Shown: positions 8,061 through 16,631 of the stretch, one piece after another
How positions within the stretch are numbered: position 1 is the first letter of the stretch
Layout: each line of letters opens with the position of its first letter
Assembly: GCF_005222845.1 (NCBI RefSeq)
Contig: NZ_STFZ01000018.1
Span: forward strand, 1-64,000
Length of the DNA: 64,000 nucleotides
Direction of reading: 5' to 3'
DNA from: Rhizobium sp. FY34
GTDB lineage: Bacteria > Pseudomonadota > Alphaproteobacteria > Rhizobiales > Rhizobiaceae
Made by a program: the position numbers and the translations under genes
Notes under the pieces: generated by a model
Databases searched by the model: none
What the model was told of the DNA's origin: nothing
Seen by the model: only the letters and a program-made list of their open reading frames with translations

Positions 8061-9065
8061 ATGAAGATTTCGAGAAGACTGTTCGGTGCTGCATCGCTTG
8101 CGCTTGCGGCCTCCGTTTCCATGGCCGGCATGGCATCTGCGGCTGACATGAAGATCGCGATTGTCGTCAAATCGCTTGGCAATGGCTTCTTTGAAGCGGC
8201 CAACAAGGGCGCCGAGGAAGCAGCCAAGGAACTCGGTGGCGTCAAGATCATCTATACCGGCCCGACGACGACGACGGCGGAAGGCCAGATTGAGGTGATC
8301 AATTCGCTGATCGCCCAAGGGGTGGATGCAATCGCGATTTCCGCCAATGATCCGGATGCTGTCATTCCGGCGCTGAAAAAGGCCGCCCAGCGCGGCATCA
8401 AGGTGATTTCCTGGGATTCGGGCGTGGCACCTGCCGGCCGCATCATGCATCTCAACCCGTCGTCCAACGAGTTGATCGGCAAGATGTGCCTGACGCTTGC
8501 CAAGAACCACCTGCCGGGCGGCAAGGGCGATTTCGCCATTCTATCGGCCACCACCACCTCCACCAACCAGAATATCTGGATTGCGGAGATGAAGAAGCAG
8601 CTGAAGGATTTCCCCGGCCTGACCCTTGCCACCACCGTCTATGGCGATGACCTGGCCGACAAGAGCTACCGCGAAGCGCAGGGGCTTTTGAAGTCGCAGC
8701 CGAATGTGAAGGTGATCGTTGCCCCGACCACCGTTGGTGTTCTGGCCGCTTCGCAGGCGGTGAAGGATGCCGGCAAGATTGGTCAGGTCTATGTGACCGG
8801 TCTTGGCCTACCGTCTGAAATGGCGGGTGCCATCAAGTCCGGTGCGACGAAGGAATTTGCCATCTGGAACCCAATCGATCTCGGCTACTCGGCCACGCAG
8901 ATCGCCTATCATCTCGTCAAGGGTGATGCGACCGGCAAGCCGGGCACGGAGATCAAGGCCGGCCGCATGGGCTCGATCAAGATCGGTGAGAATGGCGAAG
9001 CCGCGATGGCCGACCCGTTTGTCTACAATGCAGGCAATATCGACCAGTTCTCGAAGATCTTCTGA
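8061..9065 (+). CDS. rhaS: Periplasmic rhamnose-binding protein of an ABC importer
   Basis: This 334-residue periplasmic-binding protein has a signal peptide (MKISRRLFGAASLALAASVS, cleavage near ASA-AD at residue 27) and a type I sugar-binding fold: DMKIAIVVKSLGNGFFEAAN, AIAISANDPDAVIPALKKAA, ISWDSGVAPAGR, PNVKVIVAPTTVGVLAA and the hinge segment AIWNPIDLGYSA. It captures L-rhamnose in the periplasm for RhaTPQ. The ATG at 8061 follows GGGAGGAATAAG. The neighbouring rha genes fix the specificity as rhamnose; family similarity alone would only say a carbohydrate of the CUT2 class. A palindromic repeat separates it from rhaT. Confidence 0.92.
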   Translation: MKISRRLFGAASLALAASVSMAGMASAADMKIAIVVKSLGNGFFEAANKGAEEAAKELGGVKIIYTGPTTTTAEGQIEVINSLIAQGVDAIAISANDPDAVIPALKKAAQRGIKVISWDSGVAPAGRIMHLNPSSNELIGKMCLTLAKNHLPGGKGDFAILSATTTSTNQNIWIAEMKKQLKDFPGLTLATTVYGDDLADKSYREAQGLLKSQPNVKVIVAPTTVGVLAASQAVKDAGKIGQVYVTGLGLPSEMAGAIKSGATKEFAIWNPIDLGYSATQIAYHLVKGDATGKPGTEIKAGRMGSIKIGENGEAAMADPFVYNAGNIDQFSKIF

Positions 9066-9103
9066 TTGGTCTGTGGACGTCAGGCGGGAGCGGTATTGTT
9101 TAC

Positions 9104-9285
9104 CCCCCTCTGCCCTGCCGGGCATCTCCCCCTCAAGGGGGGAGATCGGATGGGCGCGCCGCCTTTATCCACCTTCAACCTTTTTGCTCTCGGTATCCAC
9201 CGAGGGATAGCTGCAGAACCGGGCTAGCTGTCTTGCCGATCTCCCCCCCCCCTGAGGGGGAGATGTCCGGTAGGACAGAGGGGGG
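9104..9285. repeat. RIME-like intergenic palindromic repeat between rhaS and rhaT
   Basis: This is a 182-bp copy of the repeat found at 4684-4831. It opens with CCCCCCTCTGCCCTGCCGG and CTCCCCCTCAAGGGGGGAG and closes with the inverted arm CTGAGGGGGAGATGTCCGG and GACAGAGGGGGG. The central spacer differs in length and sequence from the first copy, as expected for a mosaic element with conserved ends. It sits within the rhaRSTPQUK unit, where the transcript could form a large hairpin after rhaS. No gene is visible between rhaS and rhaT apart from this element. Confidence 0.8.
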
Positions 9286-9325
9286 TGCTCGGCTGCGATG
9301 ACATTGAAACTGACCGGTCGAGCAC

Positions 9326-10861
9326 ATGATGCCTTTACGAAACCAGCCAATCGTAACCGAGTCGATCTCGGCCACCACCGCCATTCTGGAAATGCGCGGC
9401 ATCAGCCAGATATTTCCGGGCGTGAAGGCGCTTGATCAGGTATCCATCAGCCTCTATCCGGGCCAGGTGACGGCGCTGATCGGCGAAAACGGCGCCGGCA
9501 AATCCACGCTGGTGAAAATCCTCACCGGCATCTACCGCCCCAATGAGGGCGAGATCCTGATCGACGGGCAGGCCGTGACATTTGCCAGCGCGCAGGCCGC
9601 CATCGATGCTGGCGTCACCGCTATTCACCAGGAAACCGTGCTGTTTGATGAGCTGACGGTTGGCGAAAACATCTTTCTCGGTCACGCGCCGCGCGGGCGT
9701 TTCGGCACTATCGACTGGGCCAGTATCCATGCTCGCTCGCGTGACCTTCTGCGCCAGCTGGAAAGCGATATCGATCCAAAAATCCGGCTGAAGGACCTGT
9801 CGATTGCCCAGCGGCATCTGGTGGCGATTGCCCGTGCGCTATCCGTCGATGCGCGCATCGTCATCATGGATGAGCCGACAGCGGCTCTGTCACGCAAGGA
9901 AATCGACGACCTGTTTCGTATTGTCGAGGGCCTGAAGCGGCAGGGCAAGGCGATCCTCTTCATCAGTCACAAGTTCGACGAGGTCTATGAGATCGCCGAG
10001 AATTTCGCCGTGTTTCGCGATGGCAAGGCGGTAGGCCATGGCCGCCTGAAGGAAACGCCGCAGGCGGAAATCGTCCGGCTGATGGTTGGTCGTGATGTGC
10101 ATGATGTTTTCCCGAAACTTTCCGTCGAGATTGGCGGCACTGTGCTGGCGGTACAAAATTACTGCCACCCGACCGAGTTCCACGATATTTCCTTCGAGTT
10201 GAAGCGCGGCGAAATCCTCGGTGTCTATGGGCTGATCGGTGCCGGGCGATCCGAGCTTTGCCAGTCGCTGTTTGGCATCACCCGGCCATCTTCGGGCAGG
10301 CTGGTGCTGGATGGCAGACCCGTCGAGATCCGCTCATCGGCGGATGCCATTGCCGCCGGCATCGTCTACGTGCCGGAAGAGCGCGGCCGTCATGGCCTGG
10401 CGCTGCCCATGCCGATTTTCCAGAACATGTCGCTGCCGTCGCTTGCCCGCACCTCGCGGGCCGGATTTTTGAGCGCTGCCAATGAGCTGAAGCTTGCCCG
10501 CCAATATGCCGAGCGGCTGGATCTGCGCGCCGCTGCCTTGTCGGTTCCGGTTGGAACACTGTCCGGCGGCAATCAGCAGAAAGTCGTCATTGGCAAGTGG
10601 CTCGCCACCCAACCGAAAGTGATCATTCTCGATGAACCGACCAAGGGCATCGATATCGGCTCCAAGGCCGCCGTGCATGGCTTCATTTCCGAACTTGCCT
10701 CCCAAGGCCTCTCCATCATCATGGTCTCGTCCGAACTGCCGGAAATTCTCGGCATGTCGGACCGGGTCATGGTGATGCGAGAGGGGCTGCAGGCGGGATT
10801 TTTCGAGCGGGCAGGCGCAACAGCCGAACAGCTGGTGCGCGCCGCAACCGGCAATGCGTGA
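9326..10861 (+). CDS. rhaT: ATP-binding protein of the rhamnose ABC importer
   Basis: The 511-residue protein has two tandem nucleotide-binding domains, as in CUT2-class sugar importers (RbsA/MglA type). Domain 1 has an intact Walker A (GENGAGKST, about residues 53-61), a diverged signature region (LSIAQRHLVAIARAL) and Walker B (RIVIMDEPTAAL). Domain 2 has a degenerate Walker A (GAGRSE) but a canonical signature (LSGGNQQKVVIGKWL) and Walker B (VIILDEPTKGID), the usual asymmetry for this class. It energises uptake through RhaP and RhaQ. The start is uncertain between ATGs at 9326 and 9329; no strong ribosome site is visible after the repeat. The symbol follows Rhizobium usage, not the E. coli RhaT permease. 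Confidence 0.9.
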   Translation: MMPLRNQPIVTESISATTAILEMRGISQIFPGVKALDQVSISLYPGQVTALIGENGAGKSTLVKILTGIYRPNEGEILIDGQAVTFASAQAAIDAGVTAIHQETVLFDELTVGENIFLGHAPRGRFGTIDWASIHARSRDLLRQLESDIDPKIRLKDLSIAQRHLVAIARALSVDARIVIMDEPTAALSRKEIDDLFRIVEGLKRQGKAILFISHKFDEVYEIAENFAVFRDGKAVGHGRLKETPQAEIVRLMVGRDVHDVFPKLSVEIGGTVLAVQNYCHPTEFHDISFELKRGEILGVYGLIGAGRSELCQSLFGITRPSSGRLVLDGRPVEIRSSADAIAAGIVYVPEERGRHGLALPMPIFQNMSLPSLARTSRAGFLSAANELKLARQYAERLDLRAAALSVPVGTLSGGNQQKVVIGKWLATQPKVIILDEPTKGIDIGSKAAVHGFISELASQGLSIIMVSSELPEILGMSDRVMVMREGLQAGFFERAGATAEQLVRAATGNA

Positions 10862-10872
10862 GAGTTTTCATC

Positions 10873-11862
10873 ATGTCCAAGCTACTTAAAAATCGCGAAT
10901 TGCTGCTGGCGGGGATCATCGCCCTGATGATTGCAGGCTTTGCCACCCGCGCGCCGGGCTTTGCAGCACCTGCCAATCTTGCCAATATTTTCAACGATAC
11001 GTCGATCCTCATCATTCTGGCGCTCGCCCAGATGACGGTGATCCTGACGAAATCCATCGACCTTTCGGTGGCCGCCAATCTTGCCTTTACCGGCATGGCG
11101 GTGGCCATGACCAATGCCGCCTTTCCGGATCTGCCGCTTGTTGTGCTGATCGTGATGGCGCTCGGCATTGGCGTATTTTTAGGGGCCATCAACGGCTTTC
11201 TCGTGTGGATCCTGCAGATCCCGCCGATCGTGGTGACGCTTGGAACGCTCACCATCTATCGCGGCATGGCGTTTGTGCTGTCGGGCGGCAGCTGGGTGAA
11301 TGCTCATCAGATGACGCCGAGTTTCCTCAACGTGCCGCGCTTTTCGCTGCTTGGTCTGCCGGTTCTCTCCTGGGTCGCCATTGCCGTGGTGCTTGCCATG
11401 ATCTTTCTTCTGACCCGCACGCCATTTGGCCGCGCCGCCTATGCCAGCGGTGGCAATCCGGTCGCAGCCGTCTATGCCGGCATTGATATCGGCGCCACGC
11501 GGTTCTTTGCCTTCGTGCTGTCTGGCGCCATGGCCGGGCTTTGCAGCTATCTCTGGGTGTCACGCTATGCGGTGGCCTATGTCGATATCGCCAATGGCTT
11601 TGAACTGGATAGCGTAGCAGCCTGCGTCATCGGCGGCATTTCGATTGCCGGCGGCATCGGCTCGGTCATCGGCGCGGTGCTCGGCGCACTGTTTCTCGGC
11701 GTCATCAAGAATGCGCTGCCGGTGATCGGCATTTCACCCTTCGCCCAGATGGCGATTTCCGGCGTGGTGATCGTGCTGGCCGTTGTGTTCAACGCCCGCG
11801 CCGAAGCCCGCAAGGGCCGCATCATCCTGCGCAATCGCCAAACGACCGAGGTGCCGGCATGA
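10873..11862 (+). CDS. rhaP: Permease subunit of the rhamnose ABC importer
   Basis: The product of about 329 residues is a very hydrophobic BPD_transp_2 permease with 8-10 predicted membrane helices. It carries the family motifs TKSIDLSVAANLAFTGMAVA, PIVVTLGTLTIYRGMAFVLS and the glycine-rich IGGISIAGGIGSVIGAVLGA. It forms the membrane channel with RhaQ. The ATG at 10873 is preferred over a GTG at 10858, which overlaps the rhaT stop but has no ribosome site; GAGAG lies upstream of the ATG. Its stop overlaps the rhaQ start by 4 bp. Confidence 0.9.
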   Translation: MSKLLKNRELLLAGIIALMIAGFATRAPGFAAPANLANIFNDTSILIILALAQMTVILTKSIDLSVAANLAFTGMAVAMTNAAFPDLPLVVLIVMALGIGVFLGAINGFLVWILQIPPIVVTLGTLTIYRGMAFVLSGGSWVNAHQMTPSFLNVPRFSLLGLPVLSWVAIAVVLAMIFLLTRTPFGRAAYASGGNPVAAVYAGIDIGATRFFAFVLSGAMAGLCSYLWVSRYAVAYVDIANGFELDSVAACVIGGISIAGGIGSVIGAVLGALFLGVIKNALPVIGISPFAQMAISGVVIVLAVVFNARAEARKGRIILRNRQTTEVPA

Positions 11863-12869
11863 GCGACAAGACCGTGAACCCCGCCCGCCGCGCGATCCCC
11901 GATCGGCTCGGCACGCCCCTGACCCGCAGTCTCGCCAGTTGGGAAGTGCTGCTGTTTGGCGTTGCCGTGTTGATCTTCATGGCCAATTCGCTGGCCTCGC
12001 CTTACTTTCTCGACGCCTGGAACCTCTCGGACGCGACATTCAACTTCACCGAAAAGGCGATGATTGCCTTTGCCATGGCGCTGTTGATCATTGCCGGTGA
12101 AATCGATCTCTCCGTGGCTGCCATTATCGCGCTTGCCTCGACGGCGATGGGGGCCGCTGCCCAGGCGGGTGTCGATACGCCCGGTCTGGTTGCCATCGGC
12201 ATTGGCACCGGCCTTGCCTGCGGTGCCTTCAACGGTTTTCTGGTGGCAGGGTTGAAACTGCCCTCCATCGTGGTGACCATCGGCACGATGAGCCTGTTTC
12301 GCGGCATTTCCTATCTGGTGCTGGGCGACAAAGCCTATGGCGGCTATCCGGAAAGCTTTGCCTATTTCGGCCAGGGCTATCTGTTCTGGGTGTTTTCCTT
12401 CGAGTTCGGCCTGTTCCTGACCTGCGCTGCCTTGTTTGCGGTTCTGCTACATCGGACGAATTTTGGCCGGCAGGTCTTCGTCATTGGCAATAACGAGTTT
12501 GCCGCGCGCTTTTCCGGCGTGCCGGTGGAGCGGGTGAAGTTCATCCTGTTTCTCCTGACCGGGTTGATGAGCGGCATTGCGAGCGTCTGCCTCACCTCGC
12601 GGCTCGGTTCCACGCGGCCCTCCATCGCGCAAGGCTGGGAGCTGGAAGTGGTGACCATGGTCGTGCTCGGCGGTGTTTCCATTCTTGGCGGTTCCGGCAC
12701 CATTCTCGGCGTGGTCATTGCCGCCTTCGTCATGGGCCTCGTCACCTTTGGCCTCGGGCTCCTCAACGTTCCGGGCATCGTGATGTCGATCTTCGTCGGC
12801 CTGCTGCTCATCATCACCATCGCGCTGCCCATTCTGGCGCGCCGCATCAAACAGGCGAGAAAATCATGA
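11859..12869 (+). CDS. rhaQ: Second permease subunit of the rhamnose ABC importer
   Basis: The 336-residue permease is related to RhaP and has the same family signatures: [40 protein letters not shown] and [17 protein letters not shown]. Its N-terminal cytoplasmic segment (about 27 residues, basic) is longer than in RhaP. CUT2 importers with two different permeases probably form a heterodimer. The start and stop both overlap neighbours by 4 bp (ATGA with rhaP and rhaU), so the genes are translationally coupled. Confidence 0.9.
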   Translation: MSDKTVNPARRAIPDRLGTPLTRSLASWEVLLFGVAVLIFMANSLASPYFLDAWNLSDATFNFTEKAMIAFAMALLIIAGEIDLSVAAIIALASTAMGAAAQAGVDTPGLVAIGIGTGLACGAFNGFLVAGLKLPSIVVTIGTMSLFRGISYLVLGDKAYGGYPESFAYFGQGYLFWVFSFEFGLFLTCAALFAVLLHRTNFGRQVFVIGNNEFAARFSGVPVERVKFILFLLTGLMSGIASVCLTSRLGSTRPSIAQGWELEVVTMVVLGGVSILGGSGTILGVVIAAFVMGLVTFGLGLLNVPGIVMSIFVGLLLIITIALPILARRIKQARKS

Positions 12870-13186
12870 CGCTTGAGAAACACGCCTTCAAGATGAAGCT
12901 CAATCCGGGCATGGAAGCTGAATATCTGAAGCGGCATGATGAGATCTGGCCGGAACTCATCGATCTTCTGCATCAGGCGGGTGTCAGTGATTATTCGATC
13001 CATCTCGATCGCGAGACGAATATCCTGTTTGGCGTTCTGACGCGTCCCAAGGATCACGGCATGGCAAGCCTGCCGGAACAGGCAGTGATGAAGCGCTGGT
13101 GGGCGCATATGGCCGATATTATGGAGACGAACCCGGATAATTCGCCCAAGGCGAGTGATCTCGTCACGGTGTTTCACCTGCCATGA
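12866..13186 (+). CDS. rhaU: L-rhamnose mutarotase
   Basis: The 106-residue protein matches RhaU/RhaM mutarotases in length (104 in E. coli) and in conserved blocks: [24 protein letters not shown] near the N-terminus, [19 protein letters not shown] and [20 protein letters not shown] with the catalytic-region His. It interconverts the alpha and beta anomers of rhamnose in the cytoplasm so that RhaI receives its preferred form. It overlaps rhaQ and rhaK by 4 bp on either side. Confidence 0.93.
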   Translation: MTLEKHAFKMKLNPGMEAEYLKRHDEIWPELIDLLHQAGVSDYSIHLDRETNILFGVLTRPKDHGMASLPEQAVMKRWWAHMADIMETNPDNSPKASDLVTVFHLP

Positions 13187-14565
13187 GCACGCCGTCGCGC
13201 ATTGCCGTTCTCGATATCGGCAAGACCAATGCCAAGCTGGTGCTGCTGGATTGCGCGACCGGTGAAGAGCTTGCTGTGCGCCGCATGGCCAACCGTGTTC
13301 TGGCCAGCCCGCCTTATCCGCATTACGATACCGATGCGCTGTGGGCCTTTGCACTTGATGCGCTCGCCGCCTTTGCCGTTGCCCCCGGATATGATGCGAT
13401 ATCCATCACCACGCATGGTGCCTCGGCCGTTTTGTTGGACGCGTCGGGTGATCTCGCCATGCCGGTGCTGGATTACGAGCATGCCTATCCAGCGGATATC
13501 CGAGAGGCCTATGCGGATCTTCGCCCGCCGTTTGCCGAAACCTTTTCTCCGGCTTTGTCCGGCGGGCTGAATGTCGGCGCGCAGATCCATTATCAGAAGA
13601 CGGCGTTTCCCGAAGAATTCGAAAGCGTTCGGCACATTCTCACCTATCCGCAATACTGGGCCTACCTGCTGACCGGCGTGATGGCAAACGAGGTCACCTC
13701 GCTCGGCTGCCATACGGATCTCTGGAGACCGGCCACCGGCGACTATTCAAGCCTTGTCGACAGGCTTGCCATCCGGCCGCTGATGGCGCCCCTGCGCTCG
13801 GCTTTCGAGGTGCTGGGTCCGGTTTGCGCCGATATCGCTTCGCAGATAGGCCTCTCGAAATCGGTGCCGGTTCATTGCGGTATCCATGACAGCAATGCCT
13901 CGCTTCTGGCCCATCTGACAGATCGCGAGCCGCCGTTTGCCGTGGTCTCGACCGGCACCTGGGTCATCAATTTTGCCGTCGGCGGCGATCTGGACCATCT
14001 CGATCCGGACCGCGATACGCTTGCCAATGTCGATGCCTATGGCCGCGCCGTGCCATCCTCGCGCTTCATGGGCGGGCGGGAATTCGAGATGCTGGTGGCC
14101 GAGCTTGGACCGCTGGATATTGCGGCAGCGCTTGGCGCCATGCCGGATGTCATGGCCAGGGGCCTGATGCTCTTGCCGAACATCGCCTCCGGTTCCGGCC
14201 CCTATCCGGGGCAGATGCGCCAGTGGATTGCCGCAGACGAGGCAAGCGCGACGGATAAATGGGCGGCGGCCTGTCTCTATCTGGCGCTGATGACGCAGAC
14301 CTGTCTGGATCTGATCGGTGCCAGGGGGCCGGTTCTGGTGGAAGGGCCGTTTGCCATCAATACGGCCTATCTGCAGGCTTTGCAGGCGCTGACCGGCCGT
14401 GAGGTTCTGGCGGTTGCCGGCTCGACGGGGACCGCGCAAGGCGCCGGATTGCTGGCCGGTGTCACGCTTGCCTCGGTATCGAGGGAAGTCGAAAGCCATC
14501 TGGATGGGGCGACAGTGCAAGCCTATGCGAAAGAGTGGCGGACAAGCGTGCGAGCCGCTCGTTAA
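13183..14565 (+). CDS. rhaK: Rhamnulokinase of the FGGY family
   Basis: The 460-residue sugar kinase has the FGGY-type actin-like ATPase fold: an N-terminal phosphate loop ([17 protein letters not shown]), the substrate region [17 protein letters not shown], the catalytic-base segment [14 protein letters not shown], the second phosphate motif [15 protein letters not shown] and the C-terminal nucleotide-binding [16 protein letters not shown]. It should phosphorylate L-rhamnulose for RhaD. In R. leguminosarum RhaK has also been reported to be needed for transport by the RhaSTPQ importer. It is the last gene of the unit; its stop codon lies in the loop of a perfect hairpin and idhA converges on it after 18 bases. 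Confidence 0.92.
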   Translation: MSTPSRIAVLDIGKTNAKLVLLDCATGEELAVRRMANRVLASPPYPHYDTDALWAFALDALAAFAVAPGYDAISITTHGASAVLLDASGDLAMPVLDYEHAYPADIREAYADLRPPFAETFSPALSGGLNVGAQIHYQKTAFPEEFESVRHILTYPQYWAYLLTGVMANEVTSLGCHTDLWRPATGDYSSLVDRLAIRPLMAPLRSAFEVLGPVCADIASQIGLSKSVPVHCGIHDSNASLLAHLTDREPPFAVVSTGTWVINFAVGGDLDHLDPDRDTLANVDAYGRAVPSSRFMGGREFEMLVAELGPLDIAAALGAMPDVMARGLMLLPNIASGSGPYPGQMRQWIAADEASATDKWAAACLYLALMTQTCLDLIGARGPVLVEGPFAINTAYLQALQALTGREVLAVAGSTGTAQGAGLLAGVTLASVSREVESHLDGATVQAYAKEWRTSVRAAR

Positions 14566-14574
14566 GCGGCTCGC
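14550..14574. terminator. Hairpin at the rhaK/idhA convergence
   Basis: A perfect 10-bp stem, GCGAGCCGCT (14550-14559) and AGCGGCTCGC (14565-14574), encloses a 5-nt loop holding the start of the rhaK stop codon. No T tract follows on either strand, so it is not a classical intrinsic terminator. Its place between convergent genes suggests bidirectional termination or 3'-end protection. Confidence 0.5.
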
Positions 14575-14583
14575 AGTGTTGCA

Positions 14584-15573
14584 TCAAAGCGTGACGACCA
14601 TGCCCGTAGTGGCGGATTTCAGCGCCGCATCGGCAAGCTTCAGTGCCAGAAGGCCGTCTTCTGCAGAGGGCGAAGGGGCCGTGCCCTTATCCAGGCAATC
14701 GATGAAGGCGGAGATTTCCGCCGCATAGGCCGCCGTGTAGCGCGTCATGAAGAAATCATGCAGCGGCGGGCGGGTATAGCCGTCCTTCGTCGCCACTTCG
14801 ATGGAAACCGGGCGCTGGTTTTCAGCCGCAACCGAACCAAGCGAGCCATGCACTTCGATGCGCTGGTCGTAGCCATAGGTGGCGCGACGCGAGTTGGAGA
14901 TGACGGCCTGGCGGCCGCTGGCAGTCGTCAGGATCAGGCTTGCGCTGTCGAAATCGCCGGCTTCGCCGATCTTCGGATCGACCAGAACGGCAGCGGATGC
15001 CATCACCGTCTTGATTTCTTCGCCGAGCAGATAACGCGCCATGTCAAAGTCATGGATCGTCATGTCGCGAAAAATGCCGCCGGAGACCTTGATATATTCG
15101 ACCGGGGGAGCGCCCGGATCGCGGCTGGTGATCGTCACCATCTCGACCTTGCCGATGGTGCCCTTGTCGATTTCAGCGCGAACCGCCTGGAAATGTGGGT
15201 CAAAACGGCGGTTGAAGCCGAGCATAACCTTGGCGCCGGTTTCCTTCACCACATCGATGCAGGCCTGTGCGCGGGCGACATCCAGATCGATCGGCTTTTC
15301 GCAGAAGATCGCCTTGCCGGCGCGGGCGAATTTCTCGATCAGGTCCGCATGCGTATTGGTCGGCGTGCAGATGATGACTGCGTCCACGTCCTTGTTGGCC
15401 AGCACCGCCTCGATCGTGCTGACCTCGCAGCCCGCTTCGTCGGCAATCGCCTTTGCGGCTGCTTCCATGGCATCCACCACGGCCACCAGTTTTGCACGCG
15501 GGTCAGAGGCGATGGCCTTTGCATGCACCTTGCCGATACGTCCTGCCCCAAGCAGGGCCAATCTCGTCACCAT
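14584..15573 (-). CDS. idhA: myo-Inositol 2-dehydrogenase
   Basis: The product of about 329 residues is a Gfo/Idh/MocA oxidoreductase that oxidises myo-inositol to 2-keto-myo-inositol with NAD+. It shows the Rossmann motif LALLGAGRIGKVHAKAIA, the family EKP motif (AIFCEKPIDLD), MLGFNRRFDPHF and the catalytic region GGIFRDMTIHDFDMARYL with its Asp-x3-His pair. The ATG at 15573 follows GGAGGAGAAACCC on the coding strand; the frame continues upstream to 15645 but that segment is the operator region. It is divergent from iolR, with an IolR-type site between them. IolCDEB, which act downstream of its product, are encoded nearby. Confidence 0.93.
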   Translation of the reverse strand: MVTRLALLGAGRIGKVHAKAIASDPRAKLVAVVDAMEAAAKAIADEAGCEVSTIEAVLANKDVDAVIICTPTNTHADLIEKFARAGKAIFCEKPIDLDVARAQACIDVVKETGAKVMLGFNRRFDPHFQAVRAEIDKGTIGKVEMVTITSRDPGAPPVEYIKVSGGIFRDMTIHDFDMARYLLGEEIKTVMASAAVLVDPKIGEAGDFDSASLILTTASGRQAVISNSRRATYGYDQRIEVHGSLGSVAAENQRPVSIEVATKDGYTRPPLHDFFMTRYTAAYAAEISAFIDCLDKGTAPSPSAEDGLLALKLADAALKSATTGMVVTL

Positions 15574-15628
15574 GGGTTTCTCCTCCACTGAATGGCTGTG
15601 CGGCCCGCACTTAAGCTGGGGCCGAATT

Positions 15629-15644
15629 TGGAATTTCTGTTCCA
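15629..15644. promoter_or_regulatory. Candidate IolR operator between idhA and iolR
   Basis: TGGAATTTCTGTTCCA is a palindrome with the form GGAA-N6-TTCC (15630-15643). That motif is the reported recognition pattern of the RpiR-type repressor IolR in Sinorhizobium meliloti. It lies 57 bp upstream of the idhA start and 53 bp upstream of the iolR start, where it could control both. Confidence 0.7.
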
Positions 15645-15696
15645 TTTTGCTAGAGTGTGGTCATATTCGTGTCAAGCGCAGAAAAGGGGTGATTGC

Positions 15697-16512
15697 ATGG
15701 CAGAACCGGGGGCGCCCGCAAGTGTGAAGGAGTTTGAGGAGAGGCTCTTGGATGTCGCCCTCTCGCTTCCCAAACGGCTGAAGCAATGCGCCGATTACGT
15801 GGCTGCCAATATAGACCGGATTGCCGTCTCCACCGTGGCGGAAATGGCGGAAGCCGCCGGCGTGCAGCCGTCTGCCTTCATGCGCTTTTGCCAGATCATG
15901 GGATTTTCCGGCTATTCGGAAATGCAGCGGCTGTTTCGCGAGAGCTATGTCGGCGGCTGGCCGGATTATGCGACGCGGCTCGATCACCTGCGCGAAATGG
16001 GTGAAAACAGCGGACCCCGGCTTCTGGCAGAATTTGTCGATGCGGGGCGGGCCTCGCTGGAAAATCTTTTGAATACCGTTGACCCAACGGCGCTTGAACA
16101 GGCAGTCGAGGTGCTGGCCGGTGCCAATCTCATCCATATCATTGGTCTTCGCCGCTCGTTTCCGGTGGCAAGCTACCTGGCTTACGCATTTGAAAAGATG
16201 CAGGTACCGGCCATGCTGCACAGTGTCGCAGGCCGGCTCGACAGCACATCGGCCATCCGGCCCGGCGATGCGCTATTGGCGGTCACCTTCTCGCCCTATT
16301 CGGCTGAAACGCTGGATCTGGTGGAATTGGTGCGCGGTCGCGATGTGCCGGTTGTGGCGCTTACCGATGCTTCGGTGAACCCTCTGCGCAAGCTGGGGGC
16401 GGTGACGCTGACCGTGTCGGAAGTGGATTTCGGTGCCTTCCGCTCGCTCTCGGCCACGCTCTGTTTGGCCATTGCCCTGTCCACGGCAGTGGGTGCGCAG
16501 CGCAGAAGCTGA
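15697..16512 (+). CDS. iolR: RpiR-family repressor of inositol catabolism
   Basis: The roughly 271-residue regulator has an N-terminal RpiR helix-turn-helix (FEERLLDVALSLPKRLKQCA, then STVAEMAEAAGVQPSAFMRF and IMGFSGYSEMQRLF) and a C-terminal SIS sugar-isomerase-like sensor domain (LEQAVEVLAGANLIHIIGLR, RSFPVASYLAYAFEKM, DALLAVTFSPYSAETL, VPVVALTDA). It probably senses an inositol-pathway intermediate and represses idhA and the iol genes. The ATG at 15697 follows AAAGGGGTGATTGC; the frame is open further upstream, through the operator. It is adjacent and co-directional to iolC, with 119 bp between them. Confidence 0.88.
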   Translation: MAEPGAPASVKEFEERLLDVALSLPKRLKQCADYVAANIDRIAVSTVAEMAEAAGVQPSAFMRFCQIMGFSGYSEMQRLFRESYVGGWPDYATRLDHLREMGENSGPRLLAEFVDAGRASLENLLNTVDPTALEQAVEVLAGANLIHIIGLRRSFPVASYLAYAFEKMQVPAMLHSVAGRLDSTSAIRPGDALLAVTFSPYSAETLDLVELVRGRDVPVVALTDASVNPLRKLGAVTLTVSEVDFGAFRSLSATLCLAIALSTAVGAQRRS

Positions 16513-16538
16513 ATATTCGTATTGAAAGCGTCAAAAAT

Positions 16539-16552
16539 AGAATTTATAGTCC
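16539..16552 (+). promoter_or_regulatory. Degenerate IolR-like site upstream of iolC
   Basis: AGAATTTATAGTCC matches the GGAA-N6-TTCC pattern at six of eight defined positions and lies 80 bp upstream of the chosen iolC start. It is offered only because the perfect site at 15630-15643 controls the other iol promoters; a chance match is quite possible. Confidence 0.3.
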
Positions 16553-16631
16553 AAATATGAACGGCGGCTCGGGAGAGGCTGCTGAACGCGCCGAACCGGC
16601 GCCATTGCCATCTTGGCCAAGGGAGGGCCTC

